The position numbers and the translations under genes were made by a program. The notes under the pieces are model-generated. The model did no database searches, was not told the origin of the DNA, and was given only the letters and a program-made list of their open reading frames with translations. 20,222 nucleotides of DNA from Desulfuromonadales bacterium (GTDB lineage: Bacteria > Desulfobacterota > Desulfuromonadia > Desulfuromonadales > JACZKF01): positions 1 to 20,222 of the forward strand of contig JACZKF010000457.1 in NCBI GenBank assembly GCA_014860175.1, read 5' to 3'. Below, one piece after another: positions 1 through 6,984 of this stretch; the stretch's first letter is position 1; the number at the start of each line of letters is the position of its first letter.

Positions 1-48
1 GGGGGTGGGTTTCGCCCCTGGGTCGTTTTTATCAAACCCTATTTGCAA

Positions 49-77
49 TTGACTCTCTTTCGCCTCGCTGCTATATT
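49..77 (+). promoter_or_regulatory. Predicted sigma-70 promoter of the cobO cluster
   Basis: TTGACT (49-54) and TATATT (72-77) are separated by exactly 17 bp, and a TG dinucleotide one base before the -10 (69-70) makes it an extended -10. Transcription would start near 84, leaving an untranslated leader of about 100 nt before cobO. I looked in the leader for a cobalamin riboswitch and did not recognise its conserved core. Sequence-based prediction only. Confidence 0.65.
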
Positions 78-184
78 TTCGGCCTGCTAAATCTTTTTAT
101 TCTTGCTGAAATCGTGTGGCAGCACCAACCACTGTTACTCCCCGCGGCGGGTTTAGCGCTCCCGGGTTCACCTAGGATTTTTTT

Positions 185-730
185 ATGGATCAGCAGCCGA
201 CGAAATTGCAGCAAGGGCTGGTGCAGGTCTATACCGGCAACGGCAAGGGGAAGACGACCGCCTCCCTTGGGCTGGCATTCCGGGCCGCCGGACATGGGTT
301 GCGGGTCTACGTCATGCAATTCATGAAGGGGAGCACGGTTTACGGCGAACTGGCGTCGGCGCGACGCATGGCCCCCGAGCTGACAATCGAGCAGGTCGGG
401 CGCGATACCTTCGTCTCGCGCAGCCACCCCGACCCGCAGGACGTCCAGTACGCCCGCGACGGTTTCGACCGGGCCAAAGCCCTGGTCCTCTCCGGCGACT
501 ACGATCTGGTGGTCCTCGACGAACTCAACTGTGCCGTCGATTTCGGCCTGCTGCCGCTGGCGGAGGTCAAGGCTCTGATCGAGGCCAAACCGCCTCACAC
601 CGAGCTGGTCCTGACCGGCCGTGGCGCCCATCCGGAGATCATCGAACTGGCCGATCTGGTCACCGAAATGCGCGAGATCAAGCACTACTACAACTCCGGC
701 CAGCACGCGCGCACAGGCATAGAATCTTAG
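185..730 (+). CDS. cobO: Cob(I)yrinic acid a,c-diamide / cobalamin adenosyltransferase (CobA/CobO/BtuR family)
   Basis: This cytoplasmic enzyme transfers the adenosyl group of ATP to the cobalt of a reduced corrinoid, giving adenosylcobalamin or its precursor. The 181-residue product has the usual family length. It starts with a P-loop, GNGKGKTT (18-25), followed by LDELN (111-115), LTGRGAHPE (143-151) and a C-terminal KHYY...ARTGIE segment, all typical of the BtuR/CobO family rather than the PduO or EutT types. The ATG at 185 has AGGA at 174-177, seven bases upstream. It is the first gene of a cluster with a B12-binding mutase subunit and MeaB, so its likely job is supplying adenosylcobalamin to that mutase; this is inference from context. 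De novo synthesis and salvage roles cannot be told apart from sequence. Confidence 0.93.
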   Translation: MDQQPTKLQQGLVQVYTGNGKGKTTASLGLAFRAAGHGLRVYVMQFMKGSTVYGELASARRMAPELTIEQVGRDTFVSRSHPDPQDVQYARDGFDRAKALVLSGDYDLVVLDELNCAVDFGLLPLAEVKALIEAKPPHTELVLTGRGAHPEIIELADLVTEMREIKHYYNSGQHARTGIES

Positions 731-781
731 AGAGTGGTGATTCCTACCCCTCCCTACTTCCAGAAAAAAGGAGCACATGCA

Positions 782-1186
782 ATGTCTGATAGAAAACTGC
801 GACTGCTGGTGGCCAAGCCTGGGCTGGACGGGCATGACCGGGGGGCGAAGATCGTGGCGCGCGCTTTTCGCGACGCCGGTTTCGAGGTCATCTACACCGG
901 GCTGCGCCAGACCCCGGAGCAGATCGTCAACACCGCCATCCAGGAAGATGTCGATGCGGTGACTCTCTCCATCCTCTCCGGCGCTCACAACTCCCTGTTT
1001 CCCCGGGTCATCGAGTTGCTGAGAGAAAAGGGTGCCGGTGACATCCCGGTCTTCGGCGGTGGCATCATCCCCGAAGATGACATCCCCGGCCTCAAGGAGG
1101 CGGGTGTGATGGAGATTTTCACCCCCGGCGCCAGCACCGAGTTCATCAACAACTGGGTCCGGGAAAATATCCGGCCCAGGGCTTAA
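782..1186 (+). CDS. Methylmalonyl-CoA mutase-type cobalamin-binding (small / C-terminal) subunit
   Basis: This 134-residue protein is a free-standing B12-binding domain. It shows the DxHxxG signature as D16-G-H18-D-R-G21, where H18 would be the lower axial ligand of cobalt, plus the SxL motif (S63-I-L65) and a glycine-rich GGG turn (92-94) that contact the nucleotide tail. Stand-alone small subunits of this size pair with a separate catalytic TIM-barrel subunit to isomerise methylmalonyl-CoA and succinyl-CoA or a related acyl-CoA; no catalytic subunit is in this window. I chose the ATG at 782 because AGGAG lies at 769-773 with eight bases spacing; an in-frame GTG at 734 would add 16 residues without family similarity. 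It lies between cobO and an acyl-CoA dehydrogenase on the same strand. The exact substrate (methylmalonyl-, isobutyryl- or another acyl-CoA) cannot be read from the domain alone. Confidence 0.9.
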   Translation: MSDRKLRLLVAKPGLDGHDRGAKIVARAFRDAGFEVIYTGLRQTPEQIVNTAIQEDVDAVTLSILSGAHNSLFPRVIELLREKGAGDIPVFGGGIIPEDDIPGLKEAGVMEIFTPGASTEFINNWVRENIRPRA

Positions 1187-1212
1187 GAGATTTTGATTTC
1201 GAGACTTCCAAA

Positions 1213-1236
1213 GGGGGCGCACGGTGTGCGCCCTTT
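1213..1236 (+). terminator. Possible weak intrinsic terminator or attenuator
   Basis: An 8-bp GC-rich stem, GGGCGCAC (1215-1222) with GTGCGCCC (1226-1233), closes a 3-base loop and is followed by only TTT before the run breaks. It lies between the mutase subunit and the acyl-CoA dehydrogenase. It may partly end the upstream transcript or simply be a hairpin between genes of one operon. Confidence 0.45.
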
Positions 1237-1284
1237 CTGTCGTGAGCAGAGATCGGCGCCGCAGGAATGGAGAGGGTGCAACCG

Positions 1285-2430
1285 ATGACTTTCGATCTGA
1301 CGCCCGAACAGCTCGGTTTTCGCGATCGACTGCGGCGGCTGGCCGCCGATGTGGTGGCTCCGGGGGCCGGCCAGCGGGATCAGGAGCAACGGTTCCCGAC
1401 GGAGGTGATCACCCGACTGGCCGGCGAAGGGCTGCTCGGTGTCACGGTGCCGGTTGCCTGCGGCGGGCTTGGCCTCGACCCGCTCAGTTTCGCCCTGGCG
1501 ATCGAGGAAGTCGCCCGCCAGGACGGTTCCGTTGCCCTTATTCTCGCCTCGCACAACTCCCTGGCCTGCGGCCACCTGCTGCTGGCCGGAACGCCGGAGC
1601 AGCAGCGGCGCTGGCTGCCGGAACTGGCCAGCGGCCGTCGGCTCGGGGCCTGGGCTCTGGCCGAAGCGGAAAGCGGCAGTGATGCCGCGGCAATGAAGAC
1701 CCAGGCCGAGCGGGCTACCGGCGGCTGGCGGCTCAATGGGGTGAAGATGTTCGTCACCCAGGGGACGACCGCCGGTCTCTACATCGTTCTCGCCCGTACC
1801 GCCGCTGAAGCCAAGAAGCCACACGGTATCAGCGCTTTTTTGCTCGAGGCGGGGACCCCCGGCCTGCAACCGGGAAGGCCGCTGAGTAAGTTCGGCTGCC
1901 GCGCCTCCGACACCGCGACTCTGGTTCTGCGCGACGTGGTGGTACCGGAAGAAAATCTCCTCGGCCGGGAAGGGGAGGGGTTTTTTGCCGCCAAGCAGCT
2001 GCTCGACCATGGGCGGATCGGCATCGCCGCCATGGCCGTCGGCCTGGCCCGTGCCTGCCTGGAAGACGCGGTCGGCTACGCCGGCAAGCGGCAGCAGTTC
2101 GGTCAGCCGCTGGGCAAATTTCAGGCGATCCAGTGGATGCTGGCCGACATGGGGACGGAACTCGAGGCGGCCCGCCTGCTGGTCCACCGGGCCGCCGTTC
2201 TCCAAGGGGCCGGCCGCCCCTGCTCCCGCGAGTCGGCCATGGCCAAACTCTTCGCCTCCGAAGCCGCCAGCCGCGCCGCCAACAAAGCGCTGCAGATCCA
2301 CGGCGGCTACGGCTACTTGAGCAGCCTGCCGGTTGAACGCTACCTGCGCGACGCCAAGCTGTGCGAAATCGGCGAAGGGACCAGTGAGATACAGCGGATG
2401 GTCATAGCAAAATCAATTTTGAATTCTTAA
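1285..2430 (+). CDS. Acyl-CoA dehydrogenase, FAD-dependent (short/medium-chain type)
   Basis: It oxidises an acyl-CoA to the trans-2-enoyl-CoA using FAD and passes electrons to electron-transfer flavoprotein. The 381 residues match the family's usual length of about 380. Visible landmarks are the FAD/substrate region AEAESGSDAAAMKTQA (126-141), the block RIGIAAMAVGLARACLEDA near 244-262, KRQQFGQPLGKFQAIQ (268-283), and the C-terminal IHGGYGYL...ERYLRDAK...GEGTSEIQRM, where E364 sits at the catalytic-base position of short/medium-chain dehydrogenases. I start at ATG 1285 because AGAGGG lies eight bases upstream; the in-frame ATG at 1267 has a purine run too close to it and would add six residues. 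Its place between the mutase subunit and meaB suggests a substrate feeding propionate, branched-chain or dicarboxylic acyl-CoA metabolism, but the chain specificity cannot be told from sequence. Confidence 0.93.
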   Translation: MTFDLTPEQLGFRDRLRRLAADVVAPGAGQRDQEQRFPTEVITRLAGEGLLGVTVPVACGGLGLDPLSFALAIEEVARQDGSVALILASHNSLACGHLLLAGTPEQQRRWLPELASGRRLGAWALAEAESGSDAAAMKTQAERATGGWRLNGVKMFVTQGTTAGLYIVLARTAAEAKKPHGISAFLLEAGTPGLQPGRPLSKFGCRASDTATLVLRDVVVPEENLLGREGEGFFAAKQLLDHGRIGIAAMAVGLARACLEDAVGYAGKRQQFGQPLGKFQAIQWMLADMGTELEAARLLVHRAAVLQGAGRPCSRESAMAKLFASEAASRAANKALQIHGGYGYLSSLPVERYLRDAKLCEIGEGTSEIQRMVIAKSILNS

Positions 2431-2480
2431 ATTTGAATGTTGAATTAAATTCAAAATACAGAATTCAAAATTCAAAATTG
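2414..2480. repeat. AT-rich inverted repeat between the acyl-CoA dehydrogenase gene and meaB
   Basis: Perfect 12-bp arms, CAATTTTGAATT (2414-2425) and AATTCAAAATTG (2469-2480), are separated by 43 bp. The spacer contains further copies of the same AATTCAAAAT / ATTTGAAT words. The left arm overlaps the last codons and the right arm abuts the ribosome-binding site of meaB. The AT-rich content contrasts sharply with the flanking genes. It could be a small dispersed repeat or a stem-loop affecting meaB translation. Confidence 0.75.
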
Positions 2481-2488
2481 AGGTTGTA

Positions 2489-3433
2489 ATGTCTTTCTCG
2501 GAAAAAATCCTTCAAGGTGATATCCGTTCCGCAGCGCGGTTGATGCGCGATATCGATGATGGGCGAGCGAGTGCGACGGAGGAGTTGAAAAAACTCTATC
2601 CGCACACCGGTCGGGCCTACATCATCGGGATAACCGGGCCGCCGGGTGCGGGGAAGTCGACCCTGACCGACAAGTTGATCGAGGCCTGGCGGCAAAAGGG
2701 GAAAACGGTGGCGGTGATCGCCGTCGACCCAACCAGCCCCTTTACCGGCGGCGCCATTCTCGGCGACCGCATCCGCATGAACCGCCACGCCAGCGACCCC
2801 GGCGTCTTCATCCGTTCACTTGCCACCCGCGGTCACCTGGGGGGGCTTTCCGGTTCGACCAACGACATTGCCAGCGTCTTCGATGCCATGGGGTGGGAGA
2901 TCATCCTCATCGAAACCGTCGGCGTCGGACAAGACGAGGTGGAGATCGTGCGCACCGCCCATACCTCCCTGGTGGTGACCGTTCCCGGCCTGGGGGACGA
3001 TATCCAGGCGATCAAGGCGGGGATTCTGGAGATCGGCGATATCTTCGTGGTGAACAAGGCCGACCGTCCCGACGCCGACCGCGCGGTCCGCGATCTGCAG
3101 ACCATGATCGAGATGGGGAATCATGGCGACTGGATGGCGCCGGTGGTGAAGACGGTGGCCCAGAAATACGATGGGATCCCCGAACTGATGGACAAGATCG
3201 AAGCCCACCGGGAGTTTCTTTGCCACCCCGGCCGGCTTGCCCATTTCGAAGAGAACAAAAGCGCCCTGCGCTTCACCGAACTGCTCCGCCAGCGCCTGTT
3301 TCTCCAGGTGCACGAAAAGATTAGCCAAGGCGACCGGCTTGCCCGCACCGTGCAGGCCATCGCCCGCCGGGAACTCGATCCGTATACGGCGGTGGAGGAG
3401 ATTTTAAAGGAGCATTTGGAGGGGGGAGGCTAG
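2489..3433 (+). CDS. meaB: MeaB/ArgK-type G3E GTPase, mutase chaperone
   Basis: MeaB GTPases bind methylmalonyl-CoA mutase, gate the loading of adenosylcobalamin and help eject inactivated cofactor. The 314-residue protein has the GTP-binding motifs in order: Walker A GPPGAGKS (50-57), the family block AVDPTSPFTGGAILGDRIRM (78-97), ETVGVGQDEVE (142-152) around the switch and Walker B region, and NKAD (189-192) for guanine recognition. A helical C-terminal part that ends in REL.PYTAVEEIL matches the dimerisation arm of the family. ATG 2489 has GAGG five bases upstream. It was once annotated as an arginine/ornithine transport ATPase (ArgK, LAO/AO), a misleading name. Being in the same cluster as cobO and the B12-binding subunit supports the mutase role. 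Confidence 0.95.
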   Translation: MSFSEKILQGDIRSAARLMRDIDDGRASATEELKKLYPHTGRAYIIGITGPPGAGKSTLTDKLIEAWRQKGKTVAVIAVDPTSPFTGGAILGDRIRMNRHASDPGVFIRSLATRGHLGGLSGSTNDIASVFDAMGWEIILIETVGVGQDEVEIVRTAHTSLVVTVPGLGDDIQAIKAGILEIGDIFVVNKADRPDADRAVRDLQTMIEMGNHGDWMAPVVKTVAQKYDGIPELMDKIEAHREFLCHPGRLAHFEENKSALRFTELLRQRLFLQVHEKISQGDRLARTVQAIARRELDPYTAVEEILKEHLEGGG

Positions 3434-3464
3434 CCTTTAGCCAGGACTCGACCAGGATTTGGCA

Positions 3465-3493
3465 TTGACAAGGGGCTGTCGACTTGTTATAAA
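3465..3493 (+). promoter_or_regulatory. tRNA-Val promoter
   Basis: TTGACA (3465-3470, consensus -35), a 17-bp spacer and TATAAA (3488-3493), with TG at 3485-3486 as an extended -10. Transcription would start about 14 bases before the mature tRNA. This is the best promoter match in the window. Confidence 0.8.
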
Positions 3494-3513
3494 TCCAGAC
3501 CTGTTCAACGAAA

Positions 3514-3588
3514 GGGCGTTTAGCTCAGCGGGAGAGCACTGCCTTCACACGGCAGGGGTCGTAGGTTCAAACCCTACAACGCCCACCA
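3514..3588 (+). tRNA. tRNA-Val (anticodon CAC)
   Basis: The full cloverleaf can be drawn: acceptor stem GGGCGTT with AACGCCC, D-stem GCTC with GAGC, anticodon stem CTGCC with GGCAG around the loop TTCACAC (3544-3550), and T-stem GTAGG with CCTAC around TTCAAAC. The anticodon CAC (3546-3548) reads the valine codon GUG. The discriminator base is A (3585) and CCA is encoded (3586-3588). It is a single-gene unit with its own promoter and terminator, downstream of meaB. Confidence 0.97.
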
Positions 3589-3595
3589 GAATTTC

Positions 3596-3629
3596 AAAGG
3601 GTTAGCCGATAAGAGGCTAGCCTTTTTTT
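3596..3629 (+). terminator. Intrinsic terminator of tRNA-Val
   Basis: The stem GGTTAGCC (3600-3607) pairs with GGCTAGCC (3615-3622) with one T-G wobble around a 7-base loop, extends outward by A-T pairs, and is followed by seven T residues (3623-3629). It begins a few bases after the encoded CCA. Confidence 0.85.
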
Positions 3630-3976
3630 GTTCACAACGCCCGCCTAATGTCCCCGCCCCACTGCCTGTCCTAATGAAGTTCCTAAGTCTCTGGCATCCG
3701 GGGTCTGTGCGCCTGCTGAGGTGCCCCGTTCCGGTGTTTGAATCCAAAAACAAGGGCTATGGCCAATAAAAAGAGCGCGGGCCAAGACTTTTTTTGGCCG
3801 GTTGACATTTGGACGACTTGCTGAAGGAGGCGTTTTGCTGCTATCTGGTGGGCAATTTGCTCTCCCACGAAATGATGATGTTAAGGCAGGGTGTCAATGA
3901 TGCGGCTCTAGGAGGATGCGATTCATCTGTCGATGCGGGAGAATTCTTCGATCCCTGGCGTGTGGAGGTTTTGGTG
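3630..3976. other. Gene-free spacer between tRNA-Val and the secreted repeat protein
   Basis: I see no convincing gene in these 347 bases. It contains a 12-base near-copy of the tRNA 3' end (3634-3645) and a 6-bp inverted repeat, GGCCAA (3780-3785) with TTGGCC (3794-3799), around a T-run. A TTGACA at 3802-3807 lacks a matching -10, so no promoter is called. The downstream reading frame is open upstream to 3809, but that part lacks a start signal and family features. Confidence 0.5.
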
Positions 3977-6181
3977 ATGCATTCGAGAAAGATTTTCAGC
4001 TGGAATGCAGCGGCGCTCATGGCTACCTGCCTGCTGCTAAATTTGCCTGGAGTTGCCTTGGGTTTCACTTTGACACTCAACAGTGGCGCCCCCTACACTA
4101 CCAGCCAGCAGGTATCCCTGCAGACCAGTGGTGAGGTCTGCAACAGTGGAGATACGGTTAGTAGCCCGCTTCTCATCTGCAATGATGACAATCAGGATTG
4201 CCAGTCCTACTCGTTGACATCCCTTACCGGCCAATCCTGGATTTTGTCCTCCGGTGACGGGGACAAGCAAGTCGAGGTGACTGCAAGCTGCAAACACCTG
4301 AACCCACAAACCTGCTATTATCAGGAACAATATGCTTGTGGGTCGTATTGCTGCCAATATAATTGGTTGGGTAGCTGCACTTCGTACTGCACTTCCTATT
4401 GCACTCGTTCCGTCCCCTACAACTGTAGCTACTATACTGATTACACTTCGAGTTCATCTGACACCATCATCCTCGATACCATGCCACCATCACCCCCACG
4501 TGTTTCTGGCCCAAGTTTAACGTATGAACTTGAAATCACCTGGATCTGGCAGCCTGGAGGAGGCGACGGAGTTCGTGTCTTTCGATTTAAAATTGACGAT
4601 GATGGCTTGGAAACAGGTGCCAACATGACAAGCGCGGGCTTTGTCAGCACCACACTTGGAGACGGCAGTCATACTCTCTACGTTCAAGAGCGCGACGCTG
4701 CAGGTAATTGGTCATTGTCAGGACAGGGTACAGTTATTATTGATCAGTTGCTCGATTCCGATAATGACGGCCTTATCGATTCGGTCGAAGTTTCCGGCGG
4801 AACTAACCCATTCTCTCCTGACACGGATAACGATGGAATTGGAGATCTTTCCGACAACTGCCCTCTCATTGCCAATGTCGACCAGTCTGATGTGAACAAC
4901 AACGGAAGCGGTGATGCTTGCGACAGCTTCGACACCGATGGCGACGACCTCACCGATGCCCAAGAATATGCTCTGGGAACCGACCCAACCAACCCGGACA
5001 CGGATGGCGACGGTGTCCCCGATGGGGCGGACGCCGTGCCACTGGCCTACTGGCCCGATCCGGGCGGCAGCATGATGATCGCCACCTTTAACGGTGAATT
5101 GGTGGTGGATGTGAGCGGCACCCGTGGGGCAACCCGGGCCAGTGCGATCGGTGATGAACTTGCCGTCTTTGATGCCAGCGGCACCCTGTGCGGCCGGGTG
5201 GCGTTGACCGCCGGCAGCAACTTCCTCCTGGACGTCTACGGCGATGACCCGGCTACCCCTGAAGATGAGGGGGCGAACGCCGGTGAGACCCTCACCTTCC
5301 GTCTATGGGATCACCAGCGCCGAAAAGAGCTGCCAGTGCGTACCCTCCACCCGAACGGATTGCCCCAGGCAGTTACCTGGAGCGACGGCGGCGGTGGGAC
5401 GGTGGATCTGCACGGCCTTGCTCAGCAGCAGATCGGCGTGTATCGGCCAAGTAGTGCCCGCTGGTACGCCGATGCCGACGGCAATGGCGTCTGGGGCGGC
5501 CTCGACTTCTTCCTGACCGGCTTCGGCATCAGCACCGATAAGGTGGCCGCCGGCGACTGGAACGGCGACGGCCTGCTCGATCCTGGTGTCTTCCGCAACG
5601 TCAATGGCCTAGGCTGGTGGTACTTTGACAGTAACGGCAGCGGGGCTTGGGAATCTGGCATCGATCAGGCGCTGCAGTTTGGGCTAGGCACCGACATCCC
5701 CGTAGTTGGAGACTGGAATGGGGATGGCAAGAGCGACTTCGGGGTCTTCCGCAACATCAGCGGGCTGGGCTGGTGGTACTTTGACAGCAACGGCAATCGG
5801 TCATGGGATCCGGGCGTTGACCAGGCGCTGCAGTTCGGTCTGGGGAGCGACATCCCGGTGGTCGGCGACTGGAACGGGGACGGCATGAGCGATTTCGGGG
5901 TATTCCGCAATATCAACGGTTTGGGATGGTGGTTTTTCGATAGCGACGGGAACCGGCAGTGGAACGCCGGTACCGACCAAAAACTGCAGTTCGGGCTTCC
6001 TGGGGACCTGCCTGTGGCGGGGGACTGGAACGGAGATGGACTGAGCGACTTCGGGGTCATGCGCCAGGGGGTATGGTATCTGGATAGCAACGGCAACCGC
6101 CAATGGAACTCCGGCACTGACTTGGGCTATCCCTCTTTCGGCCTGAATGGCGATCAACCGCTGGGTGGGGTGTGGCGGTAG
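3977..6181 (+). CDS. Secreted modular protein: Cys-rich region, thrombospondin type 3 repeats, WNGDG (FG-GAP/VCBS-like) repeats
   Basis: This 734-residue exported protein has no recognised enzyme domain. A signal peptide (1-29, cleavage after VALG) is followed by a segment with 12 cysteines between residues 55 and 150, an Ig-like stretch that ends VQERDAAGNWS (236-246), and calcium-binding DxDxDG-type thrombospondin-3 repeats (about 260-356, for example DTDGDGVPDGAD). Then come a beta-rich domain (about 365-480) and four to five 52-residue repeats built on GDWNGDG..DFGVFRN...WWYFDSNGN (about 485-734). Such proteins are usually surface or extracellular calcium-binding proteins, perhaps adhesive; that role is inferred. 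I chose ATG 3977, which has GGAGG at 3964-3968, eight bases upstream; the upstream in-frame extension to 3809 would bury the signal peptide. The 5' half is clearly poorer in GC than the 3' half (27 of 60 at 4321-4380 against 41 of 60 at 5461-5520), suggesting a mosaic gene. Confidence 0.85.
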   Translation: MHSRKIFSWNAAALMATCLLLNLPGVALGFTLTLNSGAPYTTSQQVSLQTSGEVCNSGDTVSSPLLICNDDNQDCQSYSLTSLTGQSWILSSGDGDKQVEVTASCKHLNPQTCYYQEQYACGSYCCQYNWLGSCTSYCTSYCTRSVPYNCSYYTDYTSSSSDTIILDTMPPSPPRVSGPSLTYELEITWIWQPGGGDGVRVFRFKIDDDGLETGANMTSAGFVSTTLGDGSHTLYVQERDAAGNWSLSGQGTVIIDQLLDSDNDGLIDSVEVSGGTNPFSPDTDNDGIGDLSDNCPLIANVDQSDVNNNGSGDACDSFDTDGDDLTDAQEYALGTDPTNPDTDGDGVPDGADAVPLAYWPDPGGSMMIATFNGELVVDVSGTRGATRASAIGDELAVFDASGTLCGRVALTAGSNFLLDVYGDDPATPEDEGANAGETLTFRLWDHQRRKELPVRTLHPNGLPQAVTWSDGGGGTVDLHGLAQQQIGVYRPSSARWYADADGNGVWGGLDFFLTGFGISTDKVAAGDWNGDGLLDPGVFRNVNGLGWWYFDSNGSGAWESGIDQALQFGLGTDIPVVGDWNGDGKSDFGVFRNISGLGWWYFDSNGNRSWDPGVDQALQFGLGSDIPVVGDWNGDGMSDFGVFRNINGLGWWFFDSDGNRQWNAGTDQKLQFGLPGDLPVAGDWNGDGLSDFGVMRQGVWYLDSNGNRQWNSGTDLGYPSFGLNGDQPLGGVWR
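5552..6178 (+). repeat. 156-bp tandem repeat array inside the secreted protein gene
   Basis: The GGN-GAC-TGG-AAY-GGN-GAY codons recur at 5552, 5708, 5864 and 6020, three successive intervals of exactly 156 bp (52 codons). The last unit is shorter by three codons and ends at the stop. A weaker degenerate unit precedes the array. Copies differ mainly at third codon positions, which indicates an old duplication under protein-level selection. Confidence 0.9.
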
Positions 6182-6315
6182 CCAGGCCGGTGTGGAGCAG
6201 GGGGGCACTGAGACATTAGGTTTTGTCCATTTTTGCGGTTGCTTTTTTTTCTTGGACTTTGTACATTCGGGCTCTACTCCAAAACCAACCCCCTGCGCCC
6301 GGAGAAGACCTATTG

Positions 6316-6531
6316 ATGACCGGCCCCTCTATGGAAATCGAGTGCCCTCACTGCCAGGCAGTTTTCAGGCAGCAGGTTAGAGAAATCACTGTCAAGGGAT
6401 CGCGGCCGTGTCCGGCTTGCGAAGGTAAAATCGAGTTTTCCGGCTCTTTACTGTTCAGGATCATCCGCAAAATCGATCATCTGCCCCGTCTGGAGATGCG
6501 GCGTCGGCCCCAAGAACAGACGAGCGTGTAA
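6316..6531 (+). CDS. Small zinc-ribbon protein, function unknown
   Basis: The 71-residue product carries two CxxC knuckles: CPHC near residues 10-13 and CPAC near 33-36. They lie in MEIECPHCQAVF...KGSRPCPACEGKIEF, a zinc-ribbon pattern like that of MJ0042-type domains. The rest is basic, with no signal peptide or membrane helix. I use ATG 6316, with GGAGAAG at 6301-6307; ATG 6331 is an alternative that would shorten it by five residues, and the open frame continues upstream without a convincing start. It follows the secreted repeat protein by 134 bases and is followed by a strong terminator, so it could be the last gene of that unit. I cannot assign a function. Confidence 0.6.
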   Translation: MTGPSMEIECPHCQAVFRQQVREITVKGSRPCPACEGKIEFSGSLLFRIIRKIDHLPRLEMRRRPQEQTSV

Positions 6532-6600
6532 TGTTTCAAACCACATAATGGTGAAATAAGAAACAGGGCCGCTTGGCCCCGCTCAGATTGTTGACAATGT

Positions 6601-6627
6601 CCCCGCCGCAAGGCGGGGTTTTTGTTT
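6601..6627 (+). terminator. Strong intrinsic terminator
   Basis: CCCCGCC (6601-6607) pairs perfectly with GGCGGGG (6612-6618) around a GCAA tetraloop (GNRA type), followed by TTTTTGTTT. It would end transcription from the secreted protein / zinc-ribbon unit before the transposase remnant. Confidence 0.85.
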
Positions 6628-6659
6628 ATGGAAAGGGGTTAATTCCTGTATATGGCGCC

Positions 6660-6900
6660 ATGTTACGATCACATGACAACAAGCAGATCGGCATGGAATT
6701 CGTGCGCATCGAAGAGCTGATGCCCAAGGATCATCTGCTGCGCAAAATCCAACGAGTCATTGACTTCTAGTTCATTCACGACAAGGTAAAGGATCTCTAA
6801 CGCGCTGGACAACGGTCGCCCCGGCAGTCGATCCGGTAGTGCTATTCAAAATGCTCTTTCTCGGCTACCTGTTCGGCGTCCGAAGTGAGCGCCAACTGGC
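6660..6900 (+). pseudogene. IS1182-like transposase, N-terminal remnant
   Basis: Conceptual translation gives MLRSHDNKQIGMEFVRIEEL from 6660, then the PKDHLLRKIQRVIDF motif. In-frame stops follow at 6768-6770 and 6798-6800, flanking FIHDKVKDL. The homology shifts frame at DNGRP (6808-6822) and again at 6823, after which it reads AVDPVVLFKMLFLGYLFG and then VRSERQL, to about 6898. These are the order and motifs of the N-terminal part of IS1182-family transposases as I recall them. The catalytic region is missing and the frame is broken four times, so it is inactive. No terminal inverted repeat was identified. Confidence 0.8.
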
Positions 6901-6984
6901 GGGCGACTCCGACTTTTGCCGAGGGATGTCCTGCATACTAGGGCGGCGCTGTGTAGAGGGGAAGCCTTCCAGCCTGTTGTGTAG

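Noticed and set aside
1..32. Possible terminator of a gene upstream of the window (G-rich and C-rich runs followed by TTTTT)
   Set aside because: The stem is imperfect and its upstream part is cut by the window edge, so it cannot be judged.
84..184. Possible cobalamin riboswitch in the cobO leader
   Set aside because: The leader is only about 100 nt and I could not find the conserved B12-box core.
71..2301. Long minus-strand open frames opposite cobO, the mutase subunit and the acyl-CoA dehydrogenase (383 and 372 codons)
   Set aside because: They mirror clearly functional plus-strand genes, have no recognisable domains, and their length is expected from GC-rich codon bias.
3683..3868. 61-codon minus-strand frame with a hydrophobic stretch
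   Set aside because: No good start signal or similarity; it lies in a spacer and overlaps nothing coherent.
3809..3976. 56-codon in-frame upstream extension of the secreted repeat protein
   Set aside because: No ribosome-binding site fits it, and it would place the clear signal peptide inside the protein. The ATG at 3977 has GGAGG at good spacing.
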